Shown: piece by piece, positions 39,670 through 53,477 of the stretch
How the letters are laid out: each line of letters starts with the position of its first letter
Position numbering within the stretch: the first letter of the stretch is position 1
Assembly: GCA_019916065.1 (NCBI GenBank)
Contig: CM034233.1
Span: 39,720,862 to 39,784,861, forward strand
Reading direction: 5' to 3'
Origin: Vitellaria paradoxa
Taxonomy: Eukaryota; Streptophyta; Magnoliopsida; Ericales; Sapotaceae
Length of the DNA stretch: 64,000 nucleotides
The notes under the pieces: generated by a model
The model's input: the letters and a program-made list of their open reading frames with translations, nothing else
Databases searched by the model: none
What the model was told of the DNA's origin: nothing
Position numbers and translations under genes: made by a program

Positions 39670-42344
39670 TGTAATACCCGAATTTTCATGTTAATATAAT
39701 TTGATGGTTTTAACATGTTTTGGGCATGCTAGTATGTTAATTAAGTAAGTTTAGTCGTTAACAATGACTTGGGGGTGTGAATTTTGGAAGAATTGGGCAA
39801 AATAGCTTAAAAGTCAACATTTTGACTTGGGGGCATGCAGAGGGGCGCCCAAGGTAAAGGAGGGGCGCCCCACTTGTACAGAAAATCAGCAGAAGGGTGT
39901 TCTCTGCAGTTTCCAGCTGAGACTTAACCCTATTGACACCTATACTAGCTAGGGGTGAGGGGAGACATGAGGATTACTATTTGGGGATTAAAAATATTGT
40001 TATATATATATTTTAGATTGATTTGATGCAAGATAGAGAGAGAGAAGTGGCTTGAAAGAGAGAGAATCGGGTGAGAAGAGCAAAGGAGAAGAAGAAGACC
40101 ACCGGTTGGGTTTTCAAAGGTAGGTCTTCCAAACCTTCATGGAATTCAAATTCCTTTTACAAGATTGAAATTAGGACCTTAAGAAACCTTCCTATGTTAT
40201 TCATTTTTAGTTTTGATCAAGGAGGAAGTAGATTGACCTCATCAAAGTTTGAGGGTTTGGAAGCTCAAGACACCTCCATTTTGATCTATCTTTTTACCAC
40301 ACAAGGTAGGGATTTCTAGTCTCATTTTAGCATATATGAGATGTATTTGAGCTAGTAAACACTTCTATGAAATTTATTTAAGATTTGGAAACCTTGGAAG
40401 TGGAGTTTGTGGATGAATGGTTGTGTGTATATATATGTATAGGTTGGAGCTAGATTTTTGTATTGAAGAAATGAATGGATTAAAATTTGTTTTGATGGAC
40501 TTTTTGGAGTCTTCTAGGTCCTAGACAACTCAAGAAAATAAGGTATTAGGTTAAATATTGGATTGGGTAAAGTTTGGAACCCAAAAACATGGCTTAGAGC
40601 TTGAACCGGAGCAAAGTAGCTTTCTGAACAACAGAGGGGCGCCCATGGGTTTTGGTGGGGCGCCCATAGCCCTTGAGGGGTGCCCATGACCCCTCAGGGG
40701 GCACCCATGAACTTTTGGAGGAGCGCCCACAGAGACCAGAACACCTTTCCTGATTTTTCTTAACTTGACTTCCTACCTTAGGATTATGAAGGGGTTGGTA
40801 ACATGTTTGTGTGTAGAACTTTTATTTGATTAATTGCATGGATTTTAAAATGGAAATGAGCCCTTAAAAGTGATTAAGGGTTGATTATCTTAAACCTATA
40901 GGATTAAGCTTGTAAAGAGGAATGCTTCCTACCATGAATGAAATGAATTGGAAGCCTACTTTGAGACAAGGGTCTTAAACAAATTGAATTGTGAATATGC
41001 CTTAATGTAAACTAAATGTTAAAGTGTATGAACTTGTGATTGCTTTAATGAATGGTGATTTGGGAAAAAGGGAGCTCATGTTCATAACATTGAAAGATGT
41101 TAAATGTTTAATGATGCTTACTAAATGTTGTTATGTAATGAATCCTGGAATGAACCAGAATGTGGATTTGTGTTATGGAAAAGTATATGATGTTGAATGT
41201 GGACTTGTGAATAATGAGATATGATGTGATGAATGATTGTTTGTGTGACGGGGGTCGTGGTGGTGTGTGGTAAACAGGAAGGGTTTGAGATTACCCTTGG
41301 GTTGAGAGTCTCGGAACCTGCGCAGGGTTTGGTGTCAATGCCAGTGGGTTAGTAGCCCACAACATTGTGAGTGTATGCGTTACCCGTGACCTTGGATTGT
41401 GATCCTAAACGATGGTGTTTGGTTTGCCGTTTCTGTTGGGTCTAGACCCATAAAAGACGGTGTTATGTATACACCCAACCCCCGATGAATTGTGTGACTA
41501 TGGTTGTGTGATGGATTGTTGGAATGTGATAATATGGATGTGAATACATGATTAAATGTGAATTGTGATAATGTGGTTTGGAATGTGACTAGATGTAATG
41601 TTAGGAAATTCAATAATGAAAATTGTTTGGAATTGGATGCCGCATTGTGAGTCATTGAGTGTCAATAAGTATTGTAAATATGGTTGTGTGGTCAACTTTG
41701 ATTAAACATTAAAAAGAGGATTGAAACGTCGATTGAAACTTAAGAATGAGAATCTAAAGATTAAATATTGGTTGGAATTGAATTTCTTTTTACAACATTG
41801 TTGTATATAAAGGTGCATAGTCTAAATTGGTGTTGTCAATGAATGATTTTGATTTTAGAGTATAGGTGGTAACTAGATACATCATAAAATGTTTGCATGT
41901 GTGGAATACATATCATATATATTTGTTTGAGACTTGTGGGCACAAGTGGACCCGTGCTCACATCCCTACAGACTTTGATGCAGGTACAAGCAATAAAAAT
42001 CAAATGGGTTGATGTGTTGGGACTAGGAGGTTATGCATGAGCCCTACCAAGCTTATCCAAGCTCTTGGTCATCTAGTTTAAATTTCTTTTGGAAATTGTA
42101 ACGTTGTACATTTATGAACTCTTTCAATTTGGTTGTAATGGCCTTAAGGCCTAAGTTATGAAATTTGGGAATGGTGTATGGAATTTATGTTATGGCAATA
42201 GTCAAGTTAAACTTATGTTATTCTATCTTATGTCTTGGGCTCACTAGCTTATGTTGTGTTGCTCTGATTATGGGATTGGTTATGTTTATGCATATTGTGT
42301 GTTTTTATCACTCACCCCTCGGTTCACGAGATCCGGGGCGTGAC
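39670..42344 (+). repeat. solo LTR, Tekay/chromovirus-like, 2.7 kb
   Basis: It starts TGTAATACCCGAATTTTC and ends CCGGGGCGTGAC(A), typical of long Tekay/Del LTRs. It is flanked by AACAT on both sides (39665-39669, 42345-42349); the terminal A of the LTR is shared with the repeat. It carries no gag or pol, so it is a solo LTR. A TATA stretch lies at 40001-40009. Two groups of a GGGGCGCCC word occur at 39841-39870 and 40635-40730. Confidence 0.82.
40635..40735. repeat. ~21-bp minisatellite with GGGGCGCCCATG core
   Basis: Five consecutive units start near 40636, 40657, 40676, 40697 and 40719 with cores GGGGCGCCC, GGGGCGCCC, GGGGTGCCC, GGGGCACCC and GGAGCGCCC. Two more cores 20 bp apart lie at 39842 and 39862 in the same LTR. 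Confidence 0.85.
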
Positions 42345-42516
42345 AACATAGCATACATTATGTTCGTTATATATGTTTTTTATCTATATGTTTGTTGGTA
42401 ATAACGGAATCCATTATTAGTATATTAATTTCTCTTTTCTAACATTTGAATTTTACAAAATTATTTAAGTGGAATGTAATAAGCCTTTGTTTGTAAGGTG
42501 GATATTAATTATTTAT

Positions 42517-43998
42517 TGATTACACTTAAAAAGTGTAATCACAAGACCTAAATTTAGTCCTAAAATATGCATTCATTGATTAATTAGTAGATATTTTATT
42601 TACTTTGTGTTTTAATAGTGTCTATTTTCAAAAATGCAAAGAAACGAAGGAAAAATGATACGATTCTCGAGGAAGAAAAATATAACAAGGATGAATGTTT
42701 CTCCACCATTTAAGTTCAGATGTGTAGACACTCAGTTAGGACGATAACGAAGCAACTATAGAAGAAACTGAAGAAACTAATGAAGAAATAAAAAATTTGG
42801 CTTTACCGTCCGGACAATAATATGACGTCTAGACACTATTTTCAAGTAGCTAAATATTTTGACACTTAGGAAAATTTTAAGTTTGAGTTTGGATTTTTGT
42901 TCTTGCCGTTTGGATGCTACGTCCAGAATTGATTCATATTTTCTTTTTCAACTTAGGGTTTTGATGTATATATAGGGTTTAATGCTCAGACTTTTGGAGA
43001 GAGCCATTCATATTCAGTTTACAGAGTTTTCTTAGAGTTTGGTTTTTGATTCCTTTATGTCATTTTGATGCTTTTATACGTTGGATCTAAGGATTATTCA
43101 TCAAACATTTCATAGAATTGATTAAATTTGTAGGTTTCTTTAATGCAGTCTATTTTGTTTATTTCAATCCTTTCTTTTTATTGTTTTTGTTTATTTTTGA
43201 TGATGATAGGCTAGAATTTATTACTTGATTCAACCCATCAACGATGGGTAGGTTATTATTTATCAATTGAAGGCTAGGAAAACCTTACAAGTAAGGTCAA
43301 ACTTGCATGTTAGGGTTTCTATTTTTCTGAACTAATTTATTTTGATTCAAAAACTTTTGAATGCATATAATATCAATCATATTTTCTTAAAATCTATGAT
43401 TCTATTATATGATTAAAATAGATATATTTTTGAAATAAGATAAATCGAGTGTGGAACAAAGATGAAATAACAAAATATTTTTCCAGTTTTCTTTCCTAAA
43501 CGTGAATTTAAAATTGAGCTTTGGTAAATTTATTTTAATGAAAATATCCTTTGGTTTATTTTTCCTGAAGATGAAACTTGAACTGAGATAAAATGTGCAT
43601 TCAATTGAAAAATAAATAACCTATTCGGATTTATAAGTTGAATCAAGATATTTTAATTATTATTTGCTGAGACTTTATTTTTATTGCTTGCTTTGTTTTG
43701 TTTTATTTCTTTTGTCTAGTTTAGTTGGATTATTTATATCATTTAATTTTAGGTATTACTTTGATTGTTTACTTTAAATTTTTGTTAAGTCTTTAAAATC
43801 AAACATTCAAAATTTTGATAACCCAACCCTGATTTACTTTCTTGTATGCGGAAACCTAGAATAGCATAACTTAGAAAACCCAGAGATCAGAAACATTAGC
43901 TTTCTTGAGAATTCGATACCTGGTTTCACTAGGATTAAACTACACTGCACCCTCTTGCACCTGGGAGATAATTTAATTTGTTTTATTGGAGCAATTCA
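42517..43998 (+). repeat. Athila 5' LTR
   Basis: 1482 bp. It begins TGATTACACTT and continues into a terminal palindrome (GATTACACTT / AAGTGTAATC). TATA box TATATATAG is at 42967-42975. Palindromic words GTCCGGAC (42808) and GTCTAGAC (42827) lie upstream of it. It ends GGAGCAATTCA. Confidence 0.88.
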
Positions 43999-44003
43999 AA
44001 TTT

Positions 44004-44021
44004 TGGCGCTGTTGCAGGGAA
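44004..44021 (+). promoter_or_regulatory. Athila primer-binding site (tRNA-Asp type)
   Basis: TGGCGCTGTTGCAGGGAA starts five bases inside the LTR and resembles the tRNA-Asp site TGGCGCCGTTGCCGGGGA common in Athila elements. Confidence 0.85.
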
Positions 44022-44295
44022 AGCCAAAATTTTCTTGTTCTTTAGGATAATCTAGGTTAAAGTTTTTCTTGTTTCCTTCTATTAAAAAAATATTTTTTTA
44101 TTTCCTCAATACTGTGTTTTGTCGTCTAAACACCATTAGATACCATTCGGATGCCAATCTCTAGTGTCCACCTTTCTGTGTATAAGCAATTGGATTCGAG
44201 GGGAATCAGGTAGACTCCAACGTTCTAGTATTCTTAATCCACTTTTTGAACCTTCTAACCCTTTAGAAGATATTCAAAACCCTTTTACACCTAAA

Positions 44296-46139
44296 ATGGC
44301 AAATCCTCCAGGTGGAGGTGTAAGCTAATTACAAGGTCCTAATGGTCAACCTCAAGCACCTCTTGTGAGGTCTATGAGGGGTTACCTTCAATAGGATAGA
44401 CGTAAACCTGAATCTAGTACAGTGTAACCTGATAACCAAAGACCCTTTAATTTCAAGCATGGGATGATCCAACTCTCTCCAACCTTTCATGGTATGGAAT
44501 CTGAAAACCCTTACGAACACCTAACTCGATTTAGGAATATCTATGTGACTTTTAGGGATCAATATTATCCTATAGATCTTGTCTTCTTAAAACTTTTTCC
44601 TTTCTCCCTAAAGGATAAAGCTGCTAGATGGTTTGAATTCTTACAACCGAATTTCATTCGCTCATAGGATGAGATGTAAGCAAAATTCTTGAAGAAATTC
44701 TTCCCACCAAATAGGATTGACGCTATTCAGCATCAAATTTTGAATCTTGCTCCTCAGCCAACCGAAACCTTTTACCAATGTTGGGAGAGGTTTAAGTCCT
44801 TACTACATTCATGCCTTCACCATCGCTTTGAGACATGGCATCTTGTAAGTATTTTTTTTTTTTTTGATCATTGACACCACAGCTCAAGCAGTTTGCGGAA
44901 ACCATGTGTAATGGGCAATTATGTAACAAAACTCTTGAACAAGCGTACGAATTTTTTAACTTTTTAGCCGAAAATGCGCAAAATTGGGATACCACAAGAG
45001 TTGGACATAGTTAAACCATAAGTAATACACCTAAAGAAATACATCAATTAAATGAAAATGATAGTCTCAATGCAAAAATTGCAACCTTAACAAGAAAGAT
45101 TGAGACATTGAAGATTAAGAAAGAAACACATGTCGTCAAAGAGCCTGTAACGAATGTATATTGCCTTGCATAGGATAGTCAATCACATAGAACTAACGAC
45201 TGTTCGATCATACCATTGTAGAGAGAAACAGTACAACCCTATGAACTTCTTGTTAATGCTGTAAACCAATTTGTCCATTGTATTGGGGAATAAATCAAGG
45301 AGGAAATCCCTATTTTGAAACTTACAATTTGGGATGGTGGAACCACTCTAATTTTGGATGGAGAAATGATGGAGTATCAATGCCTCAGCAATATCATGCT
45401 ACTCCACCTCCACCAGTTCCATTCCCTACCCAAGGATATCCTCAAAATTTAGGACAATCACAAAATCTATATGTGCCTCCAAGTAAACGTTCCATCGAGG
45501 AGACATTTCAGTAGTTTATGAACACATAATCAGCATTGTGGGCTTAAAACAACCAAGCTATGGATGACATACAAAAGTCAGCTGACTATTATAACCCAAG
45601 CATTGAGCACCCAACCTAAAGGTAAGCTACTTGTGCAATCAAGACCAAAACTAATAGCTCTAGCAAATCAAACTAAAGGATCTTCTAGTGCTCAAACTAA
45701 TCACGAACAAGTAAATGTTGTTGTGACACTTAGGAATGGTAAAGTTACAGATAAAACTATTCACCTTAGGGAAGCTGAGCCCAGGAAAAAGTTGGAACCT
45801 AAGTGAACAGTAGAAGATCAAGTAGTGGCGACTAAACAAGAGAATCCAACAAAGGATAAGAAAGGGCATGAACAAGATGTGGAAGGAGGAAAGGAGAAAG
45901 AAGTAAATGAAAAGCTAAAGAATACATCAAATGAATATATTCCTAAACCATCGTTTCCTCAAAAGTCCTTAAATAGTAAGAAAAAAGCTCAGTACACGGA
46001 GATGATGGAGATATTCAAGCAAGTGAAAATCAACATACCTCTATTAGATGCCATCAAACAAATTCTCTCTTATGCAAAATTTTTAAAAGAACTCTGTACT
46101 GTTAAGAAGGGATTGCATGTGAAACAAAGGCATTTCTGA
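44296..46139 (+). pseudogene. Athila gag
   Basis: It starts at ATG 44296 (MANPPGGGVS, then a stop). The retrotransposon gag domain is clear at 44464-44874: SPTFHGMESENPYEHLTRF, LKDKAARWFEFLQPNF and APQPTETFYQCWERFKSLL. A degenerate zinc-knuckle-like HRTNDC lies near 45190. A proline/glutamine-rich region (45278-45514) and a lysine-rich end (45825-46139) follow. A run of T (44849-44864) and several stops break it. Confidence 0.8.
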
Positions 46140-46169
46140 CGGAACAAGCAAGCAGTATCATTCAAAGCC

Positions 46170-46640
46170 GTGCACTTCCCAAATATAAGGACCCCGGCTG
46201 TCCCACAATTTTATGCTATATTGGGAGTATCAAATAGATGATGCACTGCTTGATCTAGAGACAAATGTGAATCTGTTACCCTATTCTGTATAAGTACAAT
46301 TTGGCTTAAGAGAACTAAAGCCTACTTGAGTTACTCCACAACTTGCAGATAGATCTGCGAGAACACCTCATGGAGTAGTTGAAGATGTATTGGTCAAGAT
46401 AGAGAATTTCCATTTCCCAGTGGATTTTATAATCCTTGATACACAACCTTTAACTAATTTGTCTACACAAAATCAAACTTCAGTTATTTTAGGTAGACCT
46501 TTCCTTGCAATATCAAATGCCCTTATTAATTGTAAGACAGGTTCTCTCAAAATGACCTTTGGCACCATTACTTTTGAAACAAACATTTTTAATGCCTGTA
46601 AACAACCAAAGGAGGAGTTGAAATTCAAGAGGTGGACATG
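46170..46640 (+). pseudogene. Athila aspartic protease
   Basis: The active-site block is altered (LLDLETNVNLLPY in place of a DLGASVNLLPY-type sequence). FPVDFIILDT and SVILGRPFLAISNALINC are well conserved and identify the end of the retropepsin fold. Confidence 0.75.
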
Positions 46641-46899
46641 ATCGAGACTATAGTCCATGATTATGTCCACTGAGAGTTCTATGAAGACCCTTTGGTAAGG
46701 GCAATTTATCTTAGTAAACATTGACGTAATTGACGAAGCAAGGAACCTTTACGAATTACTTGAAATATGTCAGATCATGGTAGTAGGTAATTGGGTGCTA
46801 CCTTTTGAAAAATTAAAATCGCTTGAAAAGAGAGGGGAATCTTCTAAGGTAAAAGCACCGAGTCTCAAAAAAAAAAAAAAAAACCACTACCTGATCATT

Positions 46900-48317
46900 T
46901 AAAGTATGCTTTTCTTGGAGAGGCAGAAACCTCCCTTGTAGTGATTTTGCAGAACTAACACCCAAGAAAGAGACTCAATTAGTCAAACTACTTAGAAAAC
47001 ATAGAAGCGCATTAGGATGGTTTGTGGCCGACTTAACTAGAATAGTCCCTCACTTTGCACACATCGCATTTATTTGGAAGAAGACACCAAACTGGTCTGT
47101 CAAATGCAAAGGTGTCTCAATCCAAATATGAAAGAAGTTGTAAGGGCTGAAGTACTCAAATTTTTAGATGTAGGGATTATATACTCGATATCCAATTCTA
47201 AGTGGCCAAGCCAACACAAGTCACGCCAAAGAAATCAAGTGTCACAATTGTGAGAAAATGAAAATAATGAATTGGTACCCACTCGAGTTCAAACAGGATG
47301 GAGAGTGTGTATTGACTATCGAAAACTCAACGCTGTAACTCATAAAGACCATTTTCCATTACTATTTCTAGATCAAGTACTTGAGAGAGTAGCTAGACAC
47401 GCGTTCTATTGCTTCTTATATGGTTATTTGGGTTACAATCAAATCGAAGTTACCATAGAGGATCAAGAGAAGATGACCTTTACGTGTCCCTTTGGTACCT
47501 TCGCATATAAAAGAATGCCATTTGGCCTTTGTAATGCTCCAGCTACAATCCAATGATGTATGATAAGTATTTTTAGTGAAATGGTGGAGGACATTTTAGA
47601 AGTATTTTATGGATGATTTCTCTATCTACGGTGACTCCTTTGAGCAATGCTTGAACAATCTGGATAAAGTTCTAAATAGACGCAAAGAACAAAACCTCGT
47701 ATTGAATTAGGAAAAATGCCATTTTATGGTATGATGGGGGATTGTTCTTGGGCATATTGTTTTTGAAGCGGGAATACAAGTAGATCAAGCAAAGGTTGAC
47801 TTGATCCAAAAGCTCCCGAACCTACGAAATGTTAAGGATATTCGTTCATTTTTAGGGCATGCCAGTTTGTACTACCAATCTATTCTTTATTTCAGTTCGC
47901 TTACTTAGCTCTTGTTTCACTTATTGACATAAAATGTACATTTTGAATGGACCCTTCAATGCCAAGAGGCATTTGAAAAATTGAAAAAGTGCTTAGCCAC
48001 AGCCCCTATTTTACGACCTCCTAACTGGTTACTACCATTTAAACTTATGTGTGATGCTTGTGACCAAGCTATTGGAGTTGTGTTAGGTTAAAGAAAGGAT
48101 AAGAAAGTGCATGTGATCTATTATGCAAGCAAGACTCTTGGTAATGCACAAAGGAACTACTCTACTATTGAAAAGGAACTTTAACAGTTGTTTTCACACT
48201 TGAAAAGTTCCGATCTTATCTTCTTGGTTCAATAATTACTATTTATACTGATCATTTTTCTTTGAAGTATTTGTTAACCAAGAAAGATGCTGAGTCACGT
48301 TTAATTCGTTGGATTTT
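46900..48317 (+). pseudogene. Athila reverse transcriptase and RNase H (first part)
   Basis: RT is seen as WRVCIDYRKLNAVTHKDHF, YGYLGYNQIEVTIEDQEK, TCPFGTFAYKRMPFGLCNAP and FMDDFSIYG after a frameshift near 47600. RNase H shows KLMCDACDQAIGVVLG, YYASKTLGNAQRNYSTIEKE and TDHFSLKYLLTKKDAESRLI, where LINE-2 interrupts it. The last RNase H piece (54056-54140) includes KDKKRVENVVAIHLSRLPEE. A run of 17 A (46867-46883) lies upstream of RT. Confidence 0.87.
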
Positions 48318-48399
48318 TTTGATCAGTAAATAAATTATATTCATGATCAAAAGAATGTATAGAATCTCTAGGCATACCCATGAGAAAATTACAATTTGG

Positions 48400-51300
48400 G
48401 CTAGTACCCAACTTTGCTATACAGCCTGACTCAAAACATTAAGTAACAATGTATGATTTCATACTTTAGAACCCAGACATGCCCGAGTACAAATGATACA
48501 AAATACCATAAACTTCAGTTTGAATTTTCTTGACAACTGCATTTGGTAAAGTAATGTTGTCCTCAAATATTCTTTGATTTCGAATATTCTATATGGCATG
48601 GATGGTACTTGCAAGAGTTATTTTCTTTGCTTTGGGTTGTATGCTGGTTCCTCTTGCTGTTCTGATCAGCCATTTAATTACTGCTTTGATGGTGGATAGG
48701 ACTCCATGGAGCTTGAGCCAATCCTTAATCTGAATCTAAACTTGCTTGACGAAAGAGCATTGAAAAAATAAATGATCAACAGTCTCAACCTCAGCATTAC
48801 ACAAAGAACACTACTGATCCATTATTTGATCCTGCAGCTTGTCCCTAGTTAAATGTTTTCTTTCATGCCCAACCACAAAATGAAGGACTGCTTTGGTAGA
48901 CAGCCACTACTCCAAACTACCTTGGGCCATTTAAGAGAGTGTCCCTTTGGCCTGTAATACTCATAAGCTTTTCTGGTTAGAATGACACCTTGTTCAGTCC
49001 ATTGTTCCAACTTTTGCAAAGCTGCTGTAGGTGATCCTTCTGTTGTGATTAACTCATCTCGCAATGCCATTATCTGTTTAAGCAATGGAGAATCTTTATG
49101 CTTTGATTGGTAGGTCCAAAGTGCACTACTTCTCAAGTAGAAATGGTGGACACACTGGACCCATGGGGAATCATTTTTTGCTTGAATATCCCACAGAGTC
49201 CTAGTTAGCAAGCCTTTGTTCTAAGCTTTTAAGTTTCTGAGACCTCTTCCTCTTTCCTTCTTTAGCAGTGTTGCTTCCTTCTATGCCACCAACGGCTTCT
49301 TGTGTACCCTGCATTTTCCTCCCCATAAGAAATTTCTGCATAGCTGTATTATCCTTGCTGTAAAACCAGTTGGAATAGGTAGAACTGAGAGCCAAAAGCA
49401 TTCTACTCCTTAAAGCACTTAGTTTATCAATTCTAGCCTACCTACATAGGAGAAAGTCGCCCCTGCCTCGGAACTTATGTAACCTGCAATTTTATCTATG
49501 AATGGACTGTATTGTCCTAGGGAGAGCCTTTTATCAGCTACTGGAATACCCAAGTACCTGAATGGAAATGAGCCTTGAGTAAAACCTGTAATGGCTGATA
49601 TAGCATTCATATCATACTCATAAATTCCTGCAGATAGGATGCTGGACTTATTCATGCTACTTCTTAGACCTGAGCATCGTCCAAAATGAGTTAGATTATC
49701 CATTAGGAGTGAAACTGAAGTTAGATCCCCTCTTGACAGCAAGACCAAATCATCTGCAAAAGCTAAATGCGTTATCTTCAAACCTCCACATTTGGGATGA
49801 AAGTTGAAGTCTGCATTTTGCTGCAATCTACTAAGACCTTTTGATAAATAGTCCAAGCATAAAATAAAGAGGTATGGGGAAAGAGGGTCCCCTTATCTGA
49901 GTCCTCTTTTTCCTTCAAAAAAACCATGCATTGACCCATTGAAAGCTAAGGAATAGGAGGTGGTAGTAATACAAGCTCTAACCCAATTCACAAACTTGGG
50001 AAGGAACCTCAAAGCCTCTAGAAGATCTAGCACAAATGTCCAGTCCACAAAATCAAAGGCTTTCCTTAGATCCACATTCAAGATATATCTCAGAGAAGAC
50101 CTTTTCCTACCATAATGCCTCAACATCTCTTGCAATAAGATGTTTTCAGTCATACTTCTTCCTTTAATGAAGGCAACTTGAGTTGGATCTATGATGTTCA
50201 TTAGAGTGCTGGCCAATCTAGAAGAGATAATTTTAGAGATCACATTGTTTGTAACATTACAACAAGCAATAGGCCTGAAGTTCTCCACTTTAGCAGCTTC
50301 CTTTGACTTTGGAATCAAGGCCAGTGCCGTGTGGTTTATCTGTTTTAATAGCTATCCCGAGTGGAAGAACTCCTTTATGGCATCACAGAATTTCCCACCA
50401 ACTATTCTCCACGCTTTCTTAAAGAAGCATGAAGTATATCCATCAGGACCTGGATATTTTTCCTCCCCTATGCTGAAGAGAGAATCCTTAATCTTAGCCC
50501 TTGTTACTGGTCTTACTAGTTCCATTGCTTGCTCTTCACTTAGTAGCTTACCCTTTATAACAGTATCTTTGTTTAATCTGTCACAAAATAGTTCAGTACC
50601 CAATAAAACCCTGTAGAATTGAACAAAAGCTTCACTTACTTGTGCTGCTGAGGTAGTTCTAGACCCATCCGCAAGTGTAATTGAGGCAATATAGTTCTTA
50701 GCCCTGTAGCTTTTAACAACATCATGGAAGAACTTGGAATTTCTGTCACTGTTTTGTGTGTATTTCATCTTTGCCAACTGACAGTAGTAACTTCTGTTTG
50801 CTTCTGCAAGCTTGTAGGCTTTTGCTTTCAAGGCAGTCATCTTACTTTGAAGTTCATTATCAGCAGGACAGTCGTGCAGTTTCTGTTGAACTGAAAATAA
50901 TTCATTTTCAGCAGTTGTAGCTTGTTCTGAGATATGTGCAAAGTGCTTCTTATTGAGAGACTTTAAAGGTTCCTTTAGGGCCTTTAATTTTTTGTAGAGC
51001 TTATACATATTATGCCCTTAACATACATTCTCCAAGATTGCTGAACAATACCCAGAAATTCCTCATGCTCAGTCCACTTGTTAAAAAACTTAAAAGATCG
51101 AGGCCCTAATTGAGTATCCTCAAATAAATAGGCCACTACTGGAGCATGGTCTGAGACAAAGCTAGGGAGACCAAAATTAGCTAGAACACTATGTCCTTAC
51201 AACAACAATGAGTTGTTAATCATAACTCTATTTATCTTACATCATGTAGTGTTGTTTGTCCAAGTAAGAAAAGAACCTTGAAAATTGGCATCAACTAGTC

Positions 51301-51856
51301 CGGTGATATTGCAGCATTGAACAAAGTCCTTAGTTTGATAATCTGTCACTGGCATTCCATTTACTCTCTCCGAGCAATTCAATACATTGTTGAAATCTCC
51401 CAGGACCATCCAGGGGGAATCCAGGTTTAAGCTGAAATTCACCAAATTGTCCCATAGGGTTCTTTTTCCAGCAACGGTGTTGCAGCCATAAATGAAACTC
51501 ACGTAAACTTTGTTACCAGTATCTAGACAAGTAGCTTCACAGTGAATCACCTGAGCATGGCTTTCCACTAGGTCCAATTTGACCTTAGTAGGATTCCAAA
51601 GAATTAGGATTCTTCCTGCTTGGTGATCATTGAAGTTGTCAAAAATTTCCCATATTCTAAACTTTTGCTTTACAAAATCCTTATTCTCCTTCTTCTTGAA
51701 CTTTGTTTCAAGGATACCCATCACATCTACCTTGTGTTTCTTTAGGTGGTCTAAAACCCCTTTATGCTTCAGAGGCTTATTGAAACCCCTGATATTCCAT
51801 ATTGGCACAATCATCACTTGGGAATTAAGAGGGAATCTTGCTCCATGCCTACACAA
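48400..51856 (-). pseudogene. LINE-2 ORF2 (endonuclease-RT)
   Basis: The endonuclease (51856-51242) has PIWNIRGFNKPLKHKGVLD, MGILETKFKKKE, SPWMVLGDFNNVLNCSERVN and a late SDHAPVV. RT spans 51008-49419 with NFRPIACCNVTNNVISKI, ILNVDLRKAFDFVDW (motif A), QGDPLSPYLF with its Gln codon mutated to TAA (49891-49893), and AFADDLVLLSRGD (motif C). The thumb has GSFPFRYLGIPVADKRLS. The C-terminal zf-RVT-like region is at 49211-48849 and beyond. Damage is mostly single stops and a few frameshifts, less than in LINE-1. Confidence 0.9.
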
Positions 51857-51899
51857 AAGTTAGTGAAAGCAATAGTAGACTACTCATTTCTTATCTTAT

Positions 51900-53477
51900 G
51901 CTTCTTATTTTTCTTCCCTGCTACTCTAGATTTTTCCTGTCCAAGCAAGGGATCTTGAACAAACTTGCTCTGATTTAGCTGCTCCAGTTGGTAATTTTGC
52001 CCAACTCTAGAGGTACTATGGTGTTACAGCTTCGCTAATGCTCCTTCAGCTGGAGAAAGCTTCTTATCCTGCTTTTGCTGCTGCACAGCAAAATTATGAG
52101 CCTACTCTTGCTGTAGCACATCTTCATTTGACTTAGCTTATTGCCTAGCCTTAGTACCTTTTGCATTTTTTGGAGTTTCCTGATGTTTCCCTGATTGAGC
52201 AACAACTTCAGCAGATACTGGATTTACAACTTCCTGATCTTCACTTGCCAATGCTTGGACCTTTAGCTATTGGGGCCAAAGTTTGCTGCTGCTTTGAATT
52301 AGCACCAACTGAGACTTCCTTCTCAAGATTAGGAGCTGTCTTATTACTGCTGGTAGCACCTTTTCCTTTAACTTTCTCCATTAGTTTACATGTGTTAGCT
52401 GAGTGACCCATAACTTTGCAGTGAGAGCAGAATTTTGGTAGGTTTTCATAGTAAATTGCTTGCTATAGTAGCTCCCCATTCGGTAATTCTATTTCTATAT
52501 GCCTTTCCACATCATTTGCCACATTGATTTCTATGAGAGCTCTAGCATAAGAAACTCTTTCCATGCTAGCAGTATACTTGTCTACACATATGGTATTTCC
52601 CAACTTCGAGCACATTTTCTGTATCACATTAGTGCTCCACAATGAAAGGGGCAAATTTGTGAATTGCACCAAAACCGGGAAGCAACTGAGTTCTTCATTA
52701 TCAAAAGCAAAATATTTTGGCATGGTTTTAAGTAACAGTGGCTTTCCAAATATCATATAGGACCCTCTTGGAGCACCTTTGTCATGAGCACCTTAGTTTG
52801 AAATCTAAATATGATCCAACCACTTGAGTGGTAATGAACATTTACTTCTACATTCTATGATGAAACAATTTGGTTTAGAGCTTGCTTACCTGGGAATTTT
52901 CCCCTAAGATAACCAACAAGGCAATGCCCCACTTCCTAATTAAGTGATCAACATCTTCATTGGTTATCTTGATTGGCCCTTCTCCAACTTCAACCTTATC
53001 TAGCCTAGTACCTTCCTGCCTTTGCTTGTTCCCCACAAATAGGCTTGCAAATGAGGCTTTTTTTGGAGGATTCAACGACTGTTGAAGTTGTGTGGAGGCA
53101 TCTCATTTAGTCTCCTGAACTAAACTAATTGAGTAATTGCTGGACTCAGTGTCTTTTTTACGAGCAGTTGGTGTGTCTTCTAGGTTGTCTTCTTCTCCTA
53201 GAGTTTCAGATTGCAAAGCAATCTCAACCTCATTTTCAGAGGCATCAAATTCACTCTTTGAATCATCAGAAAATTCAGCAACCTGTTCTTTACCACTCCC
53301 CTTTATTGCAGCATCAAGGACTTCAGCCATCTCTTGCTGAACTTTAGAACCAGGCTGCTGTGCAGAAGAGCCTGTTGCTGCTGATCCAGCTTCCATATTG
53401 CCCATCTGCTCCTTATTAATTTGAACCTTTATCATGCTTGCCTTTTGCTCATTTTTAGTTCCTTTGCCTTTGCCCAT
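51900..53477 (-). pseudogene. LINE-2 ORF1
   Basis: It starts at ATG 53477 (MGKGKGTKNEQKASM). An acidic N-terminal part is followed by a DUF4283-type segment split over 53075-52463 (RKWGIALLVILGENSQ, FPVLVQFTNLPLSLWS, YARALIEINVANDVE), then the knuckle FCSHCKVMGHSANTCK near 52420. Stops at 53103, 52875 and 52463 and a frameshift near 52780 break it. Confidence 0.85.

Larger units (their letters stand above)
38029..42400 (-). pseudogene. Copia-M: RNase H fragments of a minus-strand Copia, split by two solo LTRs
   Basis: Three pieces of one Copia RNase H can be read on the minus strand: CTRPDIYFAISMVNRYQSN and YSDADGSTDGDE (39476-39669), GYTFILEGG plus STIELEYVACS and VQEALWFRRFL (38050-38203), and a short YAM upstream block just right of 42346. 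They are continuous when the solo LTRs 38204-39475 and 39670-42345 are ignored. Ends of the element are not found. Confidence 0.65.
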
